A stretch of 36,373 bases of DNA, from the NCBI GenBank assembly GCA_013815355.1, contig JACDGG010000010.1, positions 1 to 36,373 on the forward strand, read 5' to 3'. This DNA is from Solirubrobacterales bacterium. GTDB lineage: Bacteria > Actinomycetota > Thermoleophilia > Solirubrobacterales > Solirubrobacteraceae. This document shows, in pieces, positions 1-7,600 of this stretch (the first letter of the stretch is position 1; each line of letters begins with the position of its first letter). Position numbers and translations under genes: made by a program. Below the pieces are notes generated by a model that saw nothing but the letters and a program-made list of their open reading frames with translations, did no database searches and was not told the DNA's origin.

Positions 1-943
1 CGGCGGCGCAGTCGCCGATCGCCCAGACCACGCCCGCCGCCGGCCCGCCGCCGGGTAGAGGCCGATCGACGCGCATCGTGCGGTTGACCAGCACGCGCCC
101 CCCGCGGTCGAGCTCCAGCCCCAGGCGAGCGACCGCCGGGCTTGGCTTCACGCCCGCCGTCCAGACGACGGTCCGCGCCGAGATCCGCTGGCCGGCCGAG
201 AGGCTCACCCCGCGCTCTGTGACCTCGGTCAGCGTGGTGGCGGTCAGGACCTCGATGCCGCGCCCTCGCAGCTCCGCTTCGGCGAACTCGGAGAGGCTCG
301 GGGGAACCTCCTGCATGATGCGCTCCTTGGCCTCGACGAGCACCCAGCGCATGCCCTGCGCGCGGCATCGCGGGTACAGCTCGATCGCCTGCACGGCGAA
401 GTCCTGCAGCTCGGCCAGGCCCTCGACACCGGCGTAGCCGGCGCCGACGAAGACGAAGCCGAGATACTCGCTGCGGCGCGCGGGGTCCTCGATCGACTCC
501 GCGATGTCGAGGCAGTTCAGCATCTGGTTGCGCAGCGCGGTCGCGTCGGGCAGCGACTTCAGTCCGGTTGCGTGCTCGGCCAGCCCGGGGATCGGCAGCG
601 TGCGCGAGACCGAGCCCAGCGCGACGATCAGATGGTCATAGCCAAGCTCCAGCTGCTCACCGTCGATCCGGCTCACGCCGAGCACGCCGCGGGCGGGATC
701 GGCGTGCGTCACGCTGCCGATCATCAGGTCGGTGCGGCGCAGCTGGGAGCGCAGCGGCACGACCACGTGGCGCGGATCCAGGGTGGCGCCGGCGGCGCCC
801 GGAAGCAGCGGCGTGTAGAGCAGGAAGTTGCCCTCGTTGACGAGTGTCACATGTGCGCTCTGGGCCGGCAGCAGGCGCTCCAGGGCGCGTGCTGCATAGA
901 AGCCTCCGAAACCGCCGCCCGCGACTACGACTTGCCATGCCAT
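1..943 (-). CDS. Type II NADH dehydrogenase-like FAD/NAD(P) oxidoreductase, partial (3' end outside window)
   Basis: The frame stays open from an ATG at 943 to the window edge, about 314 codons, so the C-terminus is missing. The N-terminus reads VVVAGGGFGGFYAAR, a Rossmann FAD-binding GxGxxG loop. A second dinucleotide-binding loop, FVFVGAGYAGVE, lies near residue 150 and fits an NAD(P)H site. Toward the edge, TVVWTAGVKPSPA and VWAIGDCAA match the conserved C-terminal FAD-contact motif of this superfamily. Family knowledge: NDH-2 enzymes are monotopic membrane proteins that pass electrons from NADH to quinone without pumping protons. The start follows a TATTGT hexamer by 6 bases, so the mRNA is probably leaderless. 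Other pyridine nucleotide-disulfide oxidoreductases cannot be excluded without the C-terminal membrane anchor. Confidence 0.85.
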   Translation of the reverse strand, partial: MAWQVVVAGGGFGGFYAARALERLLPAQSAHVTLVNEGNFLLYTPLLPGAAGATLDPRHVVVPLRSQLRRTDLMIGSVTHADPARGVLGVSRIDGEQLELGYDHLIVALGSVSRTLPIPGLAEHATGLKSLPDATALRNQMLNCLDIAESIEDPARRSEYLGFVFVGAGYAGVEGLAELQDFAVQAIELYPRCRAQGMRWVLVEAKERIMQEVPPSLSEFAEAELRGRGIEVLTATTLTEVTERGVSLSAGQRISARTVVWTAGVKPSPAVARLGLELDRGGRVLVNRTMRVDRPLPGGGPAAGVVWAIGDCAA

Positions 944-966
944 GTGGACACAATAGGGTGCATCGC
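932..966. promoter_or_regulatory. Overlapping divergent leaderless promoters
   Basis: Only 23 bases separate the two divergent start codons (ATG 943 on minus, GTG 967 on plus). On plus, TTGCCA (932-937), a 16-base spacer and TAGGGT (954-959) are followed by 7 bases and GTG. On minus, TATTGT (955-950) is followed by 6 bases and ATG. The two -10 hexamers share bases 954-955. Promoter activity is inferred from spacing only. Confidence 0.5.
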
Positions 967-2103
967 GTGAACCACTCTCTCTACGGCGAGGCCCTGGCCC
1001 CGTTCCTCGCCGAGGTGCGCCGGCTGCGCCCGCCCGACACCGAAGTCATCGACGCGCACACCCATCTCGGCCTCGACGAGGACGGGCGCTCGCTGACGCT
1101 CACGCAACTGCTCGGCGAGCTCGACGAAGCCGAGGCGCGGCGCGCATGCGTGTTCCCGCTGCACGATCCCGCGCGCCGCCCCGCCTACAGCCTGCCCAAC
1201 GACCGTGTGCTCGCGTGGGCGGGCGAAAGCGAGGGACGGCTTTTGCCGTTCTGCCGCCTGGACCCCGCCGAAGACGCGCTCAAGGAGGGCGAACGCTGCC
1301 TTGCGGCGGGTGCGCGGGGGATCAAGCTGCACCCGAGGGCGCAGGAGTTCGGCTTCGAGAGCCGCGAGATGAACGACATCTTTGCGCTTGCGGAAAGCGC
1401 CCAGGTCCCGGTCCTGATCCATGCCGGGCGGGGTCTGCCCCCGCTCGCCGACGGGCTGGTCGACCTGGCCCTCAGCCATCCCGGAGCCGTCCTGATCCTC
1501 GCTCACGGCGGGATCTGCGACCAGGGCATCCTCACGACGCGCCTCGCCGATCATCCGGGCGTCCTCTATGACATCTCCTGCTTCTTTCCGCTCGACGTGA
1601 TCGAGCTGTTCGCACGCGTGCCAGCCGAGCGGATCGTGTTCGCCTCAGATCCCCCCTACGGGCTGCCGGCGACCTCGCTGTATATGGCCCTGCGCGTGGC
1701 CGCTCAGGCCGGCCTCGACGAGGCAGCCATCAAGGCGGTGCTCGGCGGCACGATCGCCGGCCTGGTCGACGGGCAGGGCCTGCCGCCGGTCACGCCGCCG
1801 CGACGCGGCTCCTCGATCGTGCTCGCCGGGCGCCTTGCGCGGGTCTACAACTACGCAAGCCTCGTCGGCCCGGCGCTGTTCACCGGCGTGATCGAGCAGG
1901 CACGGGCGATGCTCGACATGGCGATCGCCGCGTGCCGCGACCCCGACCCGGGAAGCGTCGGCGAGGCGATGGAGGCGATCGGGCGGGCGCTCAGCACGGC
2001 TGACATGCTGATGGACGAAGAGGGCGGTGTGCGCCCCGCGATCGATCTGCTGTTTCGCGCGATCGTCTGCGCAGCCACCGAGATACCCGACGCCCCTCGC
2101 TGA
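967..2103 (+). CDS. Amidohydrolase-2 family metal-dependent hydrolase
   Basis: The product is 378 residues from GTG 967. It begins with an amidohydrolase metal motif, VIDAHTHLG (HxH). GIKLHP, VLIHAG, LAHGG and FASDPPYG follow in order and supply the usual Lys/His/His/Asp ligands of a TIM-barrel hydrolase or decarboxylase. The last ~110 residues (after LGGTIAGLVDG) are a helical extension beyond the barrel. The substrate is unknown. The frame extends further upstream, but that part lies inside the divergent oxidoreductase gene. GTG 967 sits exactly 7 bases after a TAGGGT hexamer, which decides the start. The stop is 6 bases from the convergent prmA stop. Confidence 0.8.
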   Translation: MNHSLYGEALAPFLAEVRRLRPPDTEVIDAHTHLGLDEDGRSLTLTQLLGELDEAEARRACVFPLHDPARRPAYSLPNDRVLAWAGESEGRLLPFCRLDPAEDALKEGERCLAAGARGIKLHPRAQEFGFESREMNDIFALAESAQVPVLIHAGRGLPPLADGLVDLALSHPGAVLILAHGGICDQGILTTRLADHPGVLYDISCFFPLDVIELFARVPAERIVFASDPPYGLPATSLYMALRVAAQAGLDEAAIKAVLGGTIAGLVDGQGLPPVTPPRRGSSIVLAGRLARVYNYASLVGPALFTGVIEQARAMLDMAIAACRDPDPGSVGEAMEAIGRALSTADMLMDEEGGVRPAIDLLFRAIVCAATEIPDAPR

Positions 2104-2109
2104 GGAGCC

Positions 2110-3000
2110 TCAGCGGCTCAGCCAGATCGCTGCCCACTCGCCCTCGGCGCGCCGCTCGCGCTCGCGCATGCCGAGGCGCTCCTGGAAGGCGGCGAGCACC
2201 TCATCGACCTCCGCGCGCAGCAGCCCCCCGGCGATGAGCTGTGCTGGCGGACGAACGATCGTGCGGGCGAGCTCGATCAGCAGCGGACGCAGGAGATTGG
2301 CGAGCATCACGACCGGCTCGCCTCCGGCGTCCGCCTCTGCGAACCACGGCAGCGGCTCGTTGCGCAGGTCATAGCGGCGCACCTCGAGCTCGACGCCGTT
2401 GACGAGCGCGTTCTCGCGTGCGGCCTCGACGCTCTCCTGCTCGTTGTCCAGCCCGAGCACCGGCGCGAAGCCGAGTCCCGCCGCCGCGATCGCGAGCACG
2501 CCCGAGCCGGTGCCGAGGTCCAGCAGCGCTCCCCGCTGCGGCCCGCGGGCGGCAAGCTCGAGCAGCAGCGCCAGGCACAGTCGCGTGCTGGGGTGCCCGC
2601 CGGTGCCGAAGGCCTGACCGGGGTCGATCACGATCTCGCGCACGGCCGGCGCCGGCGAGGCGCTCGCGGGCTCCCAGGGCGGACGGATGCGCAGGCCGGG
2701 CACGAGCGTCTCGCCACCGGCGCCGCGTGGCGCCTCGACGAGCACAGGACGGTGAAACTCCCGCCAGCGCTCGTGCCAGTCATCGGAGATCTCCGTGGTC
2801 GATATCTCAAGCAGCGCAGAGCCGGACATCGCCTTCAGGGCAGGCAGGCTGGGCAGCTCACCGGGCGCGCCGTAGACGGCGTACTCGACCGTCTCGGCGG
2901 CTGCGGCGACCTCTTCGACCCCCGCAGGGGCGAGCTCCAGAAGCTCGGCCAGAACGAGCTCGGAGTCGGCGCGGGCGACGCGGACGGCGAGCCGGATCAC
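2110..3000 (-). CDS. prmA: Ribosomal protein L11 methyltransferase
   Basis: This 296-residue SAM-dependent methyltransferase should trimethylate ribosomal protein L11. The N-terminal ~60 residues match the PrmA substrate-binding domain. IDPGQAFGTGGHPSTRLCL (about 125-143) is the family signature, and LLDLGTGSGVLAIAA (about 159-173) is the SAM-binding loop. VMLANLLRPLLIELA matches the catalytic NxL region. The GTG start overlaps the dnaJ stop by four bases (GTGA, 3000-2997), so translation is probably coupled. It is the last gene of the hrcA-dnaJ-prmA unit and ends 6 bases from the convergent amidohydrolase stop. Confidence 0.93.
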   Translation of the reverse strand: MIRLAVRVARADSELVLAELLELAPAGVEEVAAAAETVEYAVYGAPGELPSLPALKAMSGSALLEISTTEISDDWHERWREFHRPVLVEAPRGAGGETLVPGLRIRPPWEPASASPAPAVREIVIDPGQAFGTGGHPSTRLCLALLLELAARGPQRGALLDLGTGSGVLAIAAAGLGFAPVLGLDNEQESVEAARENALVNGVELEVRRYDLRNEPLPWFAEADAGGEPVVMLANLLRPLLIELARTIVRPPAQLIAGGLLRAEVDEVLAAFQERLGMRERERRAEGEWAAIWLSR

Positions 3001-4109
3001 GCGGCCTGGCTGCCGAGCGCGCGCCTGAGCTTTGCGAACATCGATTCCTGGGAGCGCAGGTTCTCCTCGGTGAGGCTCTCGCTCAGACGCTCGAGCAGCT
3101 CGCGCTGCTCGGGGGTGAGGCGGCGGGGGATGACGACGTTGACGAGCACGCGCAGATCGCCGTGCCCGCGCCTGAGCCCCGGCATCCCGGCGCCGCGCAC
3201 GCTCAGCACCTCACCCGGCTGGGTGCCGGCGGGCAACTCGATCGACGCGCTGCCCTCGAGCGTCGGCACCTCGAGCGTCGCGCCGAGCGCAGCCAGCGGC
3301 GCGGCGACGTCGAGCGCGGTGATCAGGTCGTCGCCTTCGCGCACGAAGCGCTCGTCCTCGCGCACGCCGACGACGACATACAGATCGCCGGCCGGGGCTC
3401 CCGCCTCGCCCTCGTGACCGCGACCGCTGAGCCGGATGCGCTGTCCGTCGGAGATGCCGGCGGGGATGTCCACGTCGAGCTCCTGCCGGACGGTGAGGCG
3501 TCCGCGCCCGCGGCACTCGCCGCAGGGCTCCTTGGGCACGCGGCCGTCGCCGTGGCAGACGTCGCACACGACCGTGCGCACCATCTGGCCGAACGGCGTT
3601 CGAGTGCTGCCCTGCAACTGCCCGGCGCCCCCGCAGCGCTCGCACGTCTCGATCGGCGTTCCGGGCTCGGCGCCGTTGCCGTGGCAGCGCTCGCAGCGCT
3701 TGACCGCGTCGTAGGCCACTCCCACCTTCGCGCCGTGCGCGGCCTCGATCAGCTCGATCTCCACGGCGACGCCGATGTCGCCCCCCTGCGCCGGGCCCGT
3801 CCGCCCTGCCCCCGCGCCGCCGAAGAAGGCGTTGAAGAGGTCGCTGATCGAGCCGAAGCCCTCGAAGTTCGGCGCGTAGCCGCCGGAGCGCAGCCCGTCG
3901 TGGCCGTAGCGGTCATAGGTCGCGCGCCGCTCGGCGTCGGAGAGGATCTCGTAGGCCTCGGCAGCCTCCTTGAACTTCTCCTCGGCGTCGGGGTCGTGGG
4001 CGTTGACGTCGGGGTGCAGCTCGCGGGCCAGGCCGCGGAAGGCCTTCTTGACCTGCTGCTCGTCGGCGTCGCGCTCGACGCCGAGCACCTCATATGGGTC
4101 GCGGGGCAT
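2997..4109 (-). CDS. dnaJ: Chaperone protein DnaJ
   Basis: This is a complete 370-residue type I J-protein, co-chaperone of DnaK. The J domain covers about residues 4-66 with HPD at 32-34. A Gly/Phe linker (NFEGFGSISDLFNAFFGG) follows. Four zinc-finger repeats come next: CERCHGNG (139), CERCGGAG (156), CDVCHGDG (182) and CGECRGRG (196). The C-terminal substrate-binding domains fill the rest. The gene starts 10 bases after the hrcA stop and overlaps prmA by four bases. Linkage to HrcA but not to grpE or dnaK here suggests heat-shock control through HrcA. No strong Shine-Dalgarno is visible, so it may be translated by coupling. Confidence 0.95.
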   Translation of the reverse strand: MPRDPYEVLGVERDADEQQVKKAFRGLARELHPDVNAHDPDAEEKFKEAAEAYEILSDAERRATYDRYGHDGLRSGGYAPNFEGFGSISDLFNAFFGGAGAGRTGPAQGGDIGVAVEIELIEAAHGAKVGVAYDAVKRCERCHGNGAEPGTPIETCERCGGAGQLQGSTRTPFGQMVRTVVCDVCHGDGRVPKEPCGECRGRGRLTVRQELDVDIPAGISDGQRIRLSGRGHEGEAGAPAGDLYVVVGVREDERFVREGDDLITALDVAAPLAALGATLEVPTLEGSASIELPAGTQPGEVLSVRGAGMPGLRRGHGDLRVLVNVVIPRRLTPEQRELLERLSESLTEENLRSQESMFAKLRRALGSQAA

Positions 4110-4119
4110 TCGGCTCGGC

Positions 4120-5148
4120 TCAGGTCTCGGCGTATGCGTCCTCGACGAAACGCGACAGCTCGTGCGCCGCCTCGCGCACGGTCGCGATCGCGCCGGCGTA
4201 GTCCATCCGCACCGGCCCGATCAGCGACACGGTACCGAGCTTGCGGCGCGCCATTCCGTAGCCGGTTGCGACCAGCGCCAGCGAGTGCATCGCGGGAAGC
4301 TCGTTCTCATGGCCGATCCGCACGTACACGCCCGGCTCGGCGAGCGCGGTGCGCAGCACGCTGAGCAGCGCAACGCGTCGCTCCAGCAGGCCGATCAGCT
4401 CGTTGACGTTGGTCGCGTCGGCGAGCTGCGCCGCCTCGAACAGACGAGCGGTGCCCTCGACATAGAGAGCATCCTCCCCCTCGGCCGCGAGGTCGCTGAA
4501 GGCGGGGGCGAAGCGCTCGAGGAACGCCAGCTCGCGCGCCGTCAGGCTGGGGTCGAGCAAGCGCTGTCCCAGCATCCGCGCTCCGAGCACGAGACCCACG
4601 AGGCGGTCGTTGAGATACTCCGCCGCCCATGAGACGAGCCCGGAGTCGACGGCCCGGTCAAAGCTCGCGAGCATCTTTGAGACGCTGCCCGTGGAGGTGA
4701 TCACGACCACCAGCACCAGCTGCGGCTGCAGCGCGAGCACCTCGACGTGGCGGATCGTCGCGCTGGTCATCGAGGGCGCGGAGACCACCGCGAGCAGATT
4801 GGTCATCTGCGAGAGCGTCTCTGTGGTGGCGCGCATCGCCTCGTCGAGCTCGCGGCGGATCAGAGAGAGCTCGAGCGGCTGGCGGGGCGCGGGAAGGGTC
4901 TGTTCTCTGCTGAGCATGCGGTCGACGACGTAGCGGTGTCCGGCGTCGGTCGGGACGCGCCCGGCCGACACGTGCGGGTGCGCGAGCAGGCCGTGCTCCT
5001 CGAGCAGCGCCAGTTCGTTGCGCACCGTGGAGGGGCCGCAGTCGAGCTCGGGGTCGGCGGCGATAACGCGCGAGGCAACCGGCTGAGCGGTCCTCAGGTA
5101 ATCGTCGACCACCATGCACAGAATCCGCTCCTGGCGGGAGGTCAGCAT
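4120..5148 (-). CDS. hrcA: Heat-inducible transcription repressor HrcA
   Basis: The product is 342 residues, the usual HrcA size. The N-terminal winged helix (LTSRQERILCMVVDDYL, then GPSTVRNELALLEEHGLL and HVSAGRVPTDAGHRYVVD) is the HrcA signature. The rest matches the GAF-like dimerisation domain, ending IGPVRMDYAGAIATVREAAHEL. Family knowledge: HrcA binds the CIRCE operator and represses chaperone operons. The start is decided by a TACAAT hexamer (5160-5155) six bases before the ATG, giving a leaderless transcript. I could not find a convincing CIRCE; only one half resembling GAGTGC lies in the -35 area. Confidence 0.95.
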   Translation of the reverse strand: MLTSRQERILCMVVDDYLRTAQPVASRVIAADPELDCGPSTVRNELALLEEHGLLAHPHVSAGRVPTDAGHRYVVDRMLSREQTLPAPRQPLELSLIRRELDEAMRATTETLSQMTNLLAVVSAPSMTSATIRHVEVLALQPQLVLVVVITSTGSVSKMLASFDRAVDSGLVSWAAEYLNDRLVGLVLGARMLGQRLLDPSLTARELAFLERFAPAFSDLAAEGEDALYVEGTARLFEAAQLADATNVNELIGLLERRVALLSVLRTALAEPGVYVRIGHENELPAMHSLALVATGYGMARRKLGTVSLIGPVRMDYAGAIATVREAAHELSRFVEDAYAET

Positions 5149-5154
5149 GTGGTG

Positions 5155-5160
5155 ATTGTA
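5155..5160 (-). promoter_or_regulatory. -10 hexamer of a leaderless hrcA promoter
   Basis: TACAAT on the minus strand ends 6 bases before the hrcA ATG, so transcription would start at or next to the A of the start codon. No Shine-Dalgarno fits between them. A GAGTGC about 18 bases upstream could be half of a degenerate CIRCE, but the partner half is poor. Confidence 0.5.
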
Positions 5161-5193
5161 GGCGGCGTGCGCGGCGGCACTCGCGCCCCGGAG

Positions 5194-5583
5194 CTAGAGC
5201 TCGAGCTCCGCCTCGGCGTTGCGGATGATCTGCTTGCCCGCCTGCTCGGCCACCGTGTCGATCAGCACGTGCCCGTCGGAGCGCTCGCGAACGACTCCGC
5301 TGACGAGCACCTCCTGCTCGGGCACGCCCATGCCGCGGAACTGCACCGAGAGCCGCTTGAGATGCTCGGGTCCGCCGGCCGCCTCCGTCTGCGCTCGGGC
5401 CACCTGGGCCATTGTCCAGAGGCCGTGCAGGATGCGTCCAGGCAGCCCGACGCCGCGCGCGAGCTCCTCGTCGATGTGGATCGGGTTGTAGTCGCCCGAG
5501 GCACCCGCGTAGCGAACCGTGAGGTACTTATCCGGCGTGATCCTCAGCTCGGGGATCGCCTCGCCCGTCTTTATCTCGGCCAT
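5194..5583 (-). CDS. MaoC-like (R)-specific dehydratase, HadB-like
   Basis: This is a 129-residue hot-dog fold protein. YAGASGDYNPIHIDEELA (about residues 25-42) is the hydratase 2 motif with its catalytic Asp and His, and GLPGRILHGLWTMAQ follows. Start choice: ATG 5583 has a GAGGAG Shine-Dalgarno inside the end of the upstream gene, and conserved sequence begins there (MAEIKTGEAIPEL). It lies 4 bases after the stop of the HadA-like gene, so the two form an operon. In mycobacterial FAS-II, HadB is the catalytic subunit paired with HadA. A role in fatty acid elongation or another acyl-CoA pathway is inferred. Confidence 0.85.
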   Translation of the reverse strand: MAEIKTGEAIPELRITPDKYLTVRYAGASGDYNPIHIDEELARGVGLPGRILHGLWTMAQVARAQTEAAGGPEHLKRLSVQFRGMGVPEQEVLVSGVVRERSDGHVLIDTVAEQAGKQIIRNAEAELEL

Positions 5584-5587
5584 CAGC

Positions 5588-6028
5588 TCACACTCCTCGG
5601 ACGATGTTCGTCCACGTTCCGCGGCAGACCTGCTCGCCACGCTGGTTGGTCGAGATCGACTCGAACACGTAGTAGCCGCGACCGTCGCTTTCGGAGATGT
5701 CCTTGACGCTCGCCGTCGTCGTCACCTCATCGCCTGCGATCACCACGGGGCCCCACACGAACTCCTGCCCGCCGTGCACCATCATCGCGAAGTTCAGTTC
5801 GATCTCGGGGTCGAAGATCGGCGGCCCGACAGCCGGCGCGCTGTAGACGACAGCGAACATCGGCGGCGCGACGAGGTCGCTGTGGCCCGCGGCACGAGCC
5901 GCGTCCACGTCCAGATGCACGGAGTCGCTCTCGCCGACCGCACGCGCGTACTCCCTGATCTTCTCCCGGCCCACGGCGTAGGTCACGGGCTCGTAGGACT
6001 TGCCGATCGCTTTGGTGTTGACGGGCAT
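5588..6028 (-). CDS. MaoC-like dehydratase N-terminal domain protein, HadA-like
   Basis: The product is 146 residues and matches the FAS1/MaoC N-terminal dehydratase group: YAVGREKIREYARAVGE, then VAPPMFAVVYSAPAV, and EFVWGPVVIAGDEVTT. The catalytic Asp-Asn-His pattern of the partner subunit is degenerate here (SDSVHLD), as expected for the substrate-binding HadA-type subunit. The start ATG 6028 has a good Shine-Dalgarno (AAGGAG, 6040-6035). Heterodimerisation with the downstream HadB-like protein is inferred from pairing and order. Confidence 0.82.
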   Translation of the reverse strand: MPVNTKAIGKSYEPVTYAVGREKIREYARAVGESDSVHLDVDAARAAGHSDLVAPPMFAVVYSAPAVGPPIFDPEIELNFAMMVHGGQEFVWGPVVIAGDEVTTTASVKDISESDGRGYYVFESISTNQRGEQVCRGTWTNIVRGV

Positions 6029-6160
6029 CGAGCGCTCCTTGTGCCGCTGGCGGGTTTGGCTCGCGCGGCTGGCCTCGCGCGGCGCGCCAGTCTATGCGGA
6101 CCGCGCACGGGACTGCGCTGCGCCCGCGGCGCCTCTCCCCGCCGGGTGGCCTGTTAACGC

Positions 6161-6187
6161 AAAAAGCCCGCATCGAAGCCGCAGGGC
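6161..6187 (-). terminator. Rho-independent terminator downstream of ssb
   Basis: Read on the minus strand, GCCC-A-bulge-GC pairs with GCGGGC (6187-6166) and is followed by five T residues (6165-6161). It lies 136 bases past the ssb stop and before the HadA-like gene, so it would end the leftward 6.3-16.5 kb transcript. Confidence 0.5.
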
Positions 6188-6213
6188 GCGGGTGTGCCCA
6201 GCGCGCAGCGGCT

Positions 6214-6246
6214 ATGCGAGGACGCTCGGGCGAAGCGTCCTCGCAT
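6214..6246. repeat. Perfect 13-bp inverted repeat (long hairpin)
   Basis: ATGCGAGGACGCT (6214-6226) pairs perfectly with AGCGTCCTCGCAT (6234-6246) around a 7-base loop. It sits between ssb and the terminator at 6161. No T-run follows on either strand, so it may be an mRNA 3'-end stabiliser or a protein site rather than a terminator. Confidence 0.75.
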
Positions 6247-6322
6247 GATCCGGCCCTCAGCGCGAGAGCCCGGCCGTCCTCGCGAGATCCAGCCGTCGCG
6301 GGCACGGCCGGCGCCGCTACGG

Positions 6323-6733
6323 CTAGAAATCCAGGCCGTCGTCGGCCCCACCGGCGCCGACACCCGCCAGCTCTCCGCCCTCCTCGGCCCGACGCTCGCC
6401 TGGGGAGTCGAGGAACATCACGCTGTCGGCGACGATGCTCACAGCCTGGCGCTTCTTCTGCTCGGCCTCCCACTCGCGCCACTCCAGGCGCCCGTCGATG
6501 GCCACCCGGCTGCCCTTGCGCATGAACTCGGCGACGTTCTCGCCCGCCGCCCCGAAGGAGCTCACGTCGAAGTAGTTGGGCCGCTCGGAGTAAGTGCCGT
6601 CGGCGTCGCGCTGACGGGAATTACAGGCTATGCGCATCGCGCAGACGCTGGTCCCTGAGGGCAGGGCGCGCAGCTCGGGATCCTGCGTCAGGCGGCCGAC
6701 CAAGACCACCCTGTTGATCGAGTACTGGGACAT
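6323..6733 (-). CDS. ssb: Single-stranded DNA-binding protein
   Basis: The product is 136 residues with an OB fold: NRVVLVGRLTQDPELRALPSG, FDVSSFGAAGENVAEFMRKG and SRVAIDGRLEWREWE are the SSB core. The tail ends in ADDGLDF, an acidic tip that keeps the terminal Phe needed to contact partner proteins. The start ATG 6733 is chosen because conserved sequence begins there and GGAG precedes it by 6 bases. Reading direction and position put it at the end of the conjugation-like cluster, 50 bases after the replication-relaxation-like gene. Its short length and this context suggest an accessory rather than the housekeeping SSB, but this is inference. Confidence 0.88.
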   Translation of the reverse strand: MSQYSINRVVLVGRLTQDPELRALPSGTSVCAMRIACNSRQRDADGTYSERPNYFDVSSFGAAGENVAEFMRKGSRVAIDGRLEWREWEAEQKKRQAVSIVADSVMFLDSPGERRAEEGGELAGVGAGGADDGLDF

Positions 6734-6783
6734 GTGGGCTCCATTTTCACTAGATGGTTGACCCCCCTCCGGCAGGCTAGATC

Positions 6784-7509
6784 TCAATGGGGATGGTTCT
6801 CTATGCAGGCCAGCGAAGCAGCGTCGAATCCGAGGCCGCCGGGGGCGATCAGCGTTACGCGCTCAGTCGCCTGAGCGTCTGAGATCGCGCGCTCGAGCGC
6901 TCCTCGGACCTCGGCAGGAGCGATGTAGATGACGCCCGCGACACATGCACAGCGCGCCCATGCTCGGCAGATCGATGCGAGTCGCCGGGGCGCCTTGATC
7001 GTCAGCTCGACCTCGACCGCGACCGGCAGCCCGCGAGTCGCCGGCGGCCAGATGACGAGGTCGGGGCGGTGGAGCAATGCAGTCCCATCCGGGACGGCGC
7101 CGAGGCAAGCGCTGGCCAGGGCGGCGCCCCGCTCGTGCTCATCGCGGCGCAGCTCGCGCTCCCCCATCACCTGGTGATCGGGGTATGCGCGCTCGAGCGC
7201 GGCCGCAGCCCCCGCGCAGGCGATCGCATGTTGCGCGTTGGCCGCGCTGATGCGCGCCGGCTGCAACCCGCGCGCTCCCGCCAGGCGCATGCCCGAGTGG
7301 GTGGTTGAGAACAGCGCGGGCCTGCCGAGGAGGGGCTGTGCTCGCAGCAGCAGTCCCTCGCGCACTGCGACGAGCAGACGTGCACGCGCCGAGGCCACAC
7401 TCGCCTGCTCGCGATGCGCGAGCGCCTCCGCTGTGACGGCGCCCATCTGCGCCGTCCATCTGACGATCTCCAAGCGCGCGACCGGGTGGATTGTTCTTGG
7501 CGAGACCAT
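6784..7509 (-). CDS. Replication-relaxation-like protein (winged helix plus possible PD-(D/E)XK-like core)
   Basis: The product is 241 residues from ATG 7509 with Shine-Dalgarno AGGAG. The first ~75 residues look like a winged helix (LEIVRWTAQMGAVTAEALA, then SVASARARLLVAVREGLLL and a ST-THSGMRLAG wing). The second half contains RPDLVIWPP followed by PVAVEVELTIKAPRRL. This is a PD...ExE..K pattern as in restriction-like nuclease folds and in replication-relaxation proteins of plasmids and integrative elements. The domain order matches the C-terminal part of the 1263-residue protein at 11652-15443. Whether it cuts DNA is unknown. It lies between the coupling ATPase gene and ssb. Confidence 0.6.
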   Translation of the reverse strand: MVSPRTIHPVARLEIVRWTAQMGAVTAEALAHREQASVASARARLLVAVREGLLLRAQPLLGRPALFSTTHSGMRLAGARGLQPARISAANAQHAIACAGAAAALERAYPDHQVMGERELRRDEHERGAALASACLGAVPDGTALLHRPDLVIWPPATRGLPVAVEVELTIKAPRRLASICRAWARCACVAGVIYIAPAEVRGALERAISDAQATERVTLIAPGGLGFDAASLACIENHPH

Positions 7510-7600
7510 GAGTTCTCCTGTCTTTTGATGTCGAGCGCCGACCCCCCAGCCGCCCGCCGGCAGATGAAGGGGCCGGCGAGGTGTGGTGTGCTCCGCGCGT

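Noticed and set aside
2418-4364. 648-codon rightward frame opposite prmA and dnaJ
   Set aside because: It is the antisense shadow of two unmistakable genes in GC-rich DNA and contains no domain.
5160-5193. CIRCE operator for HrcA
   Set aside because: Only one half resembling GAGTGC is present; the other half at the right distance matches poorly.
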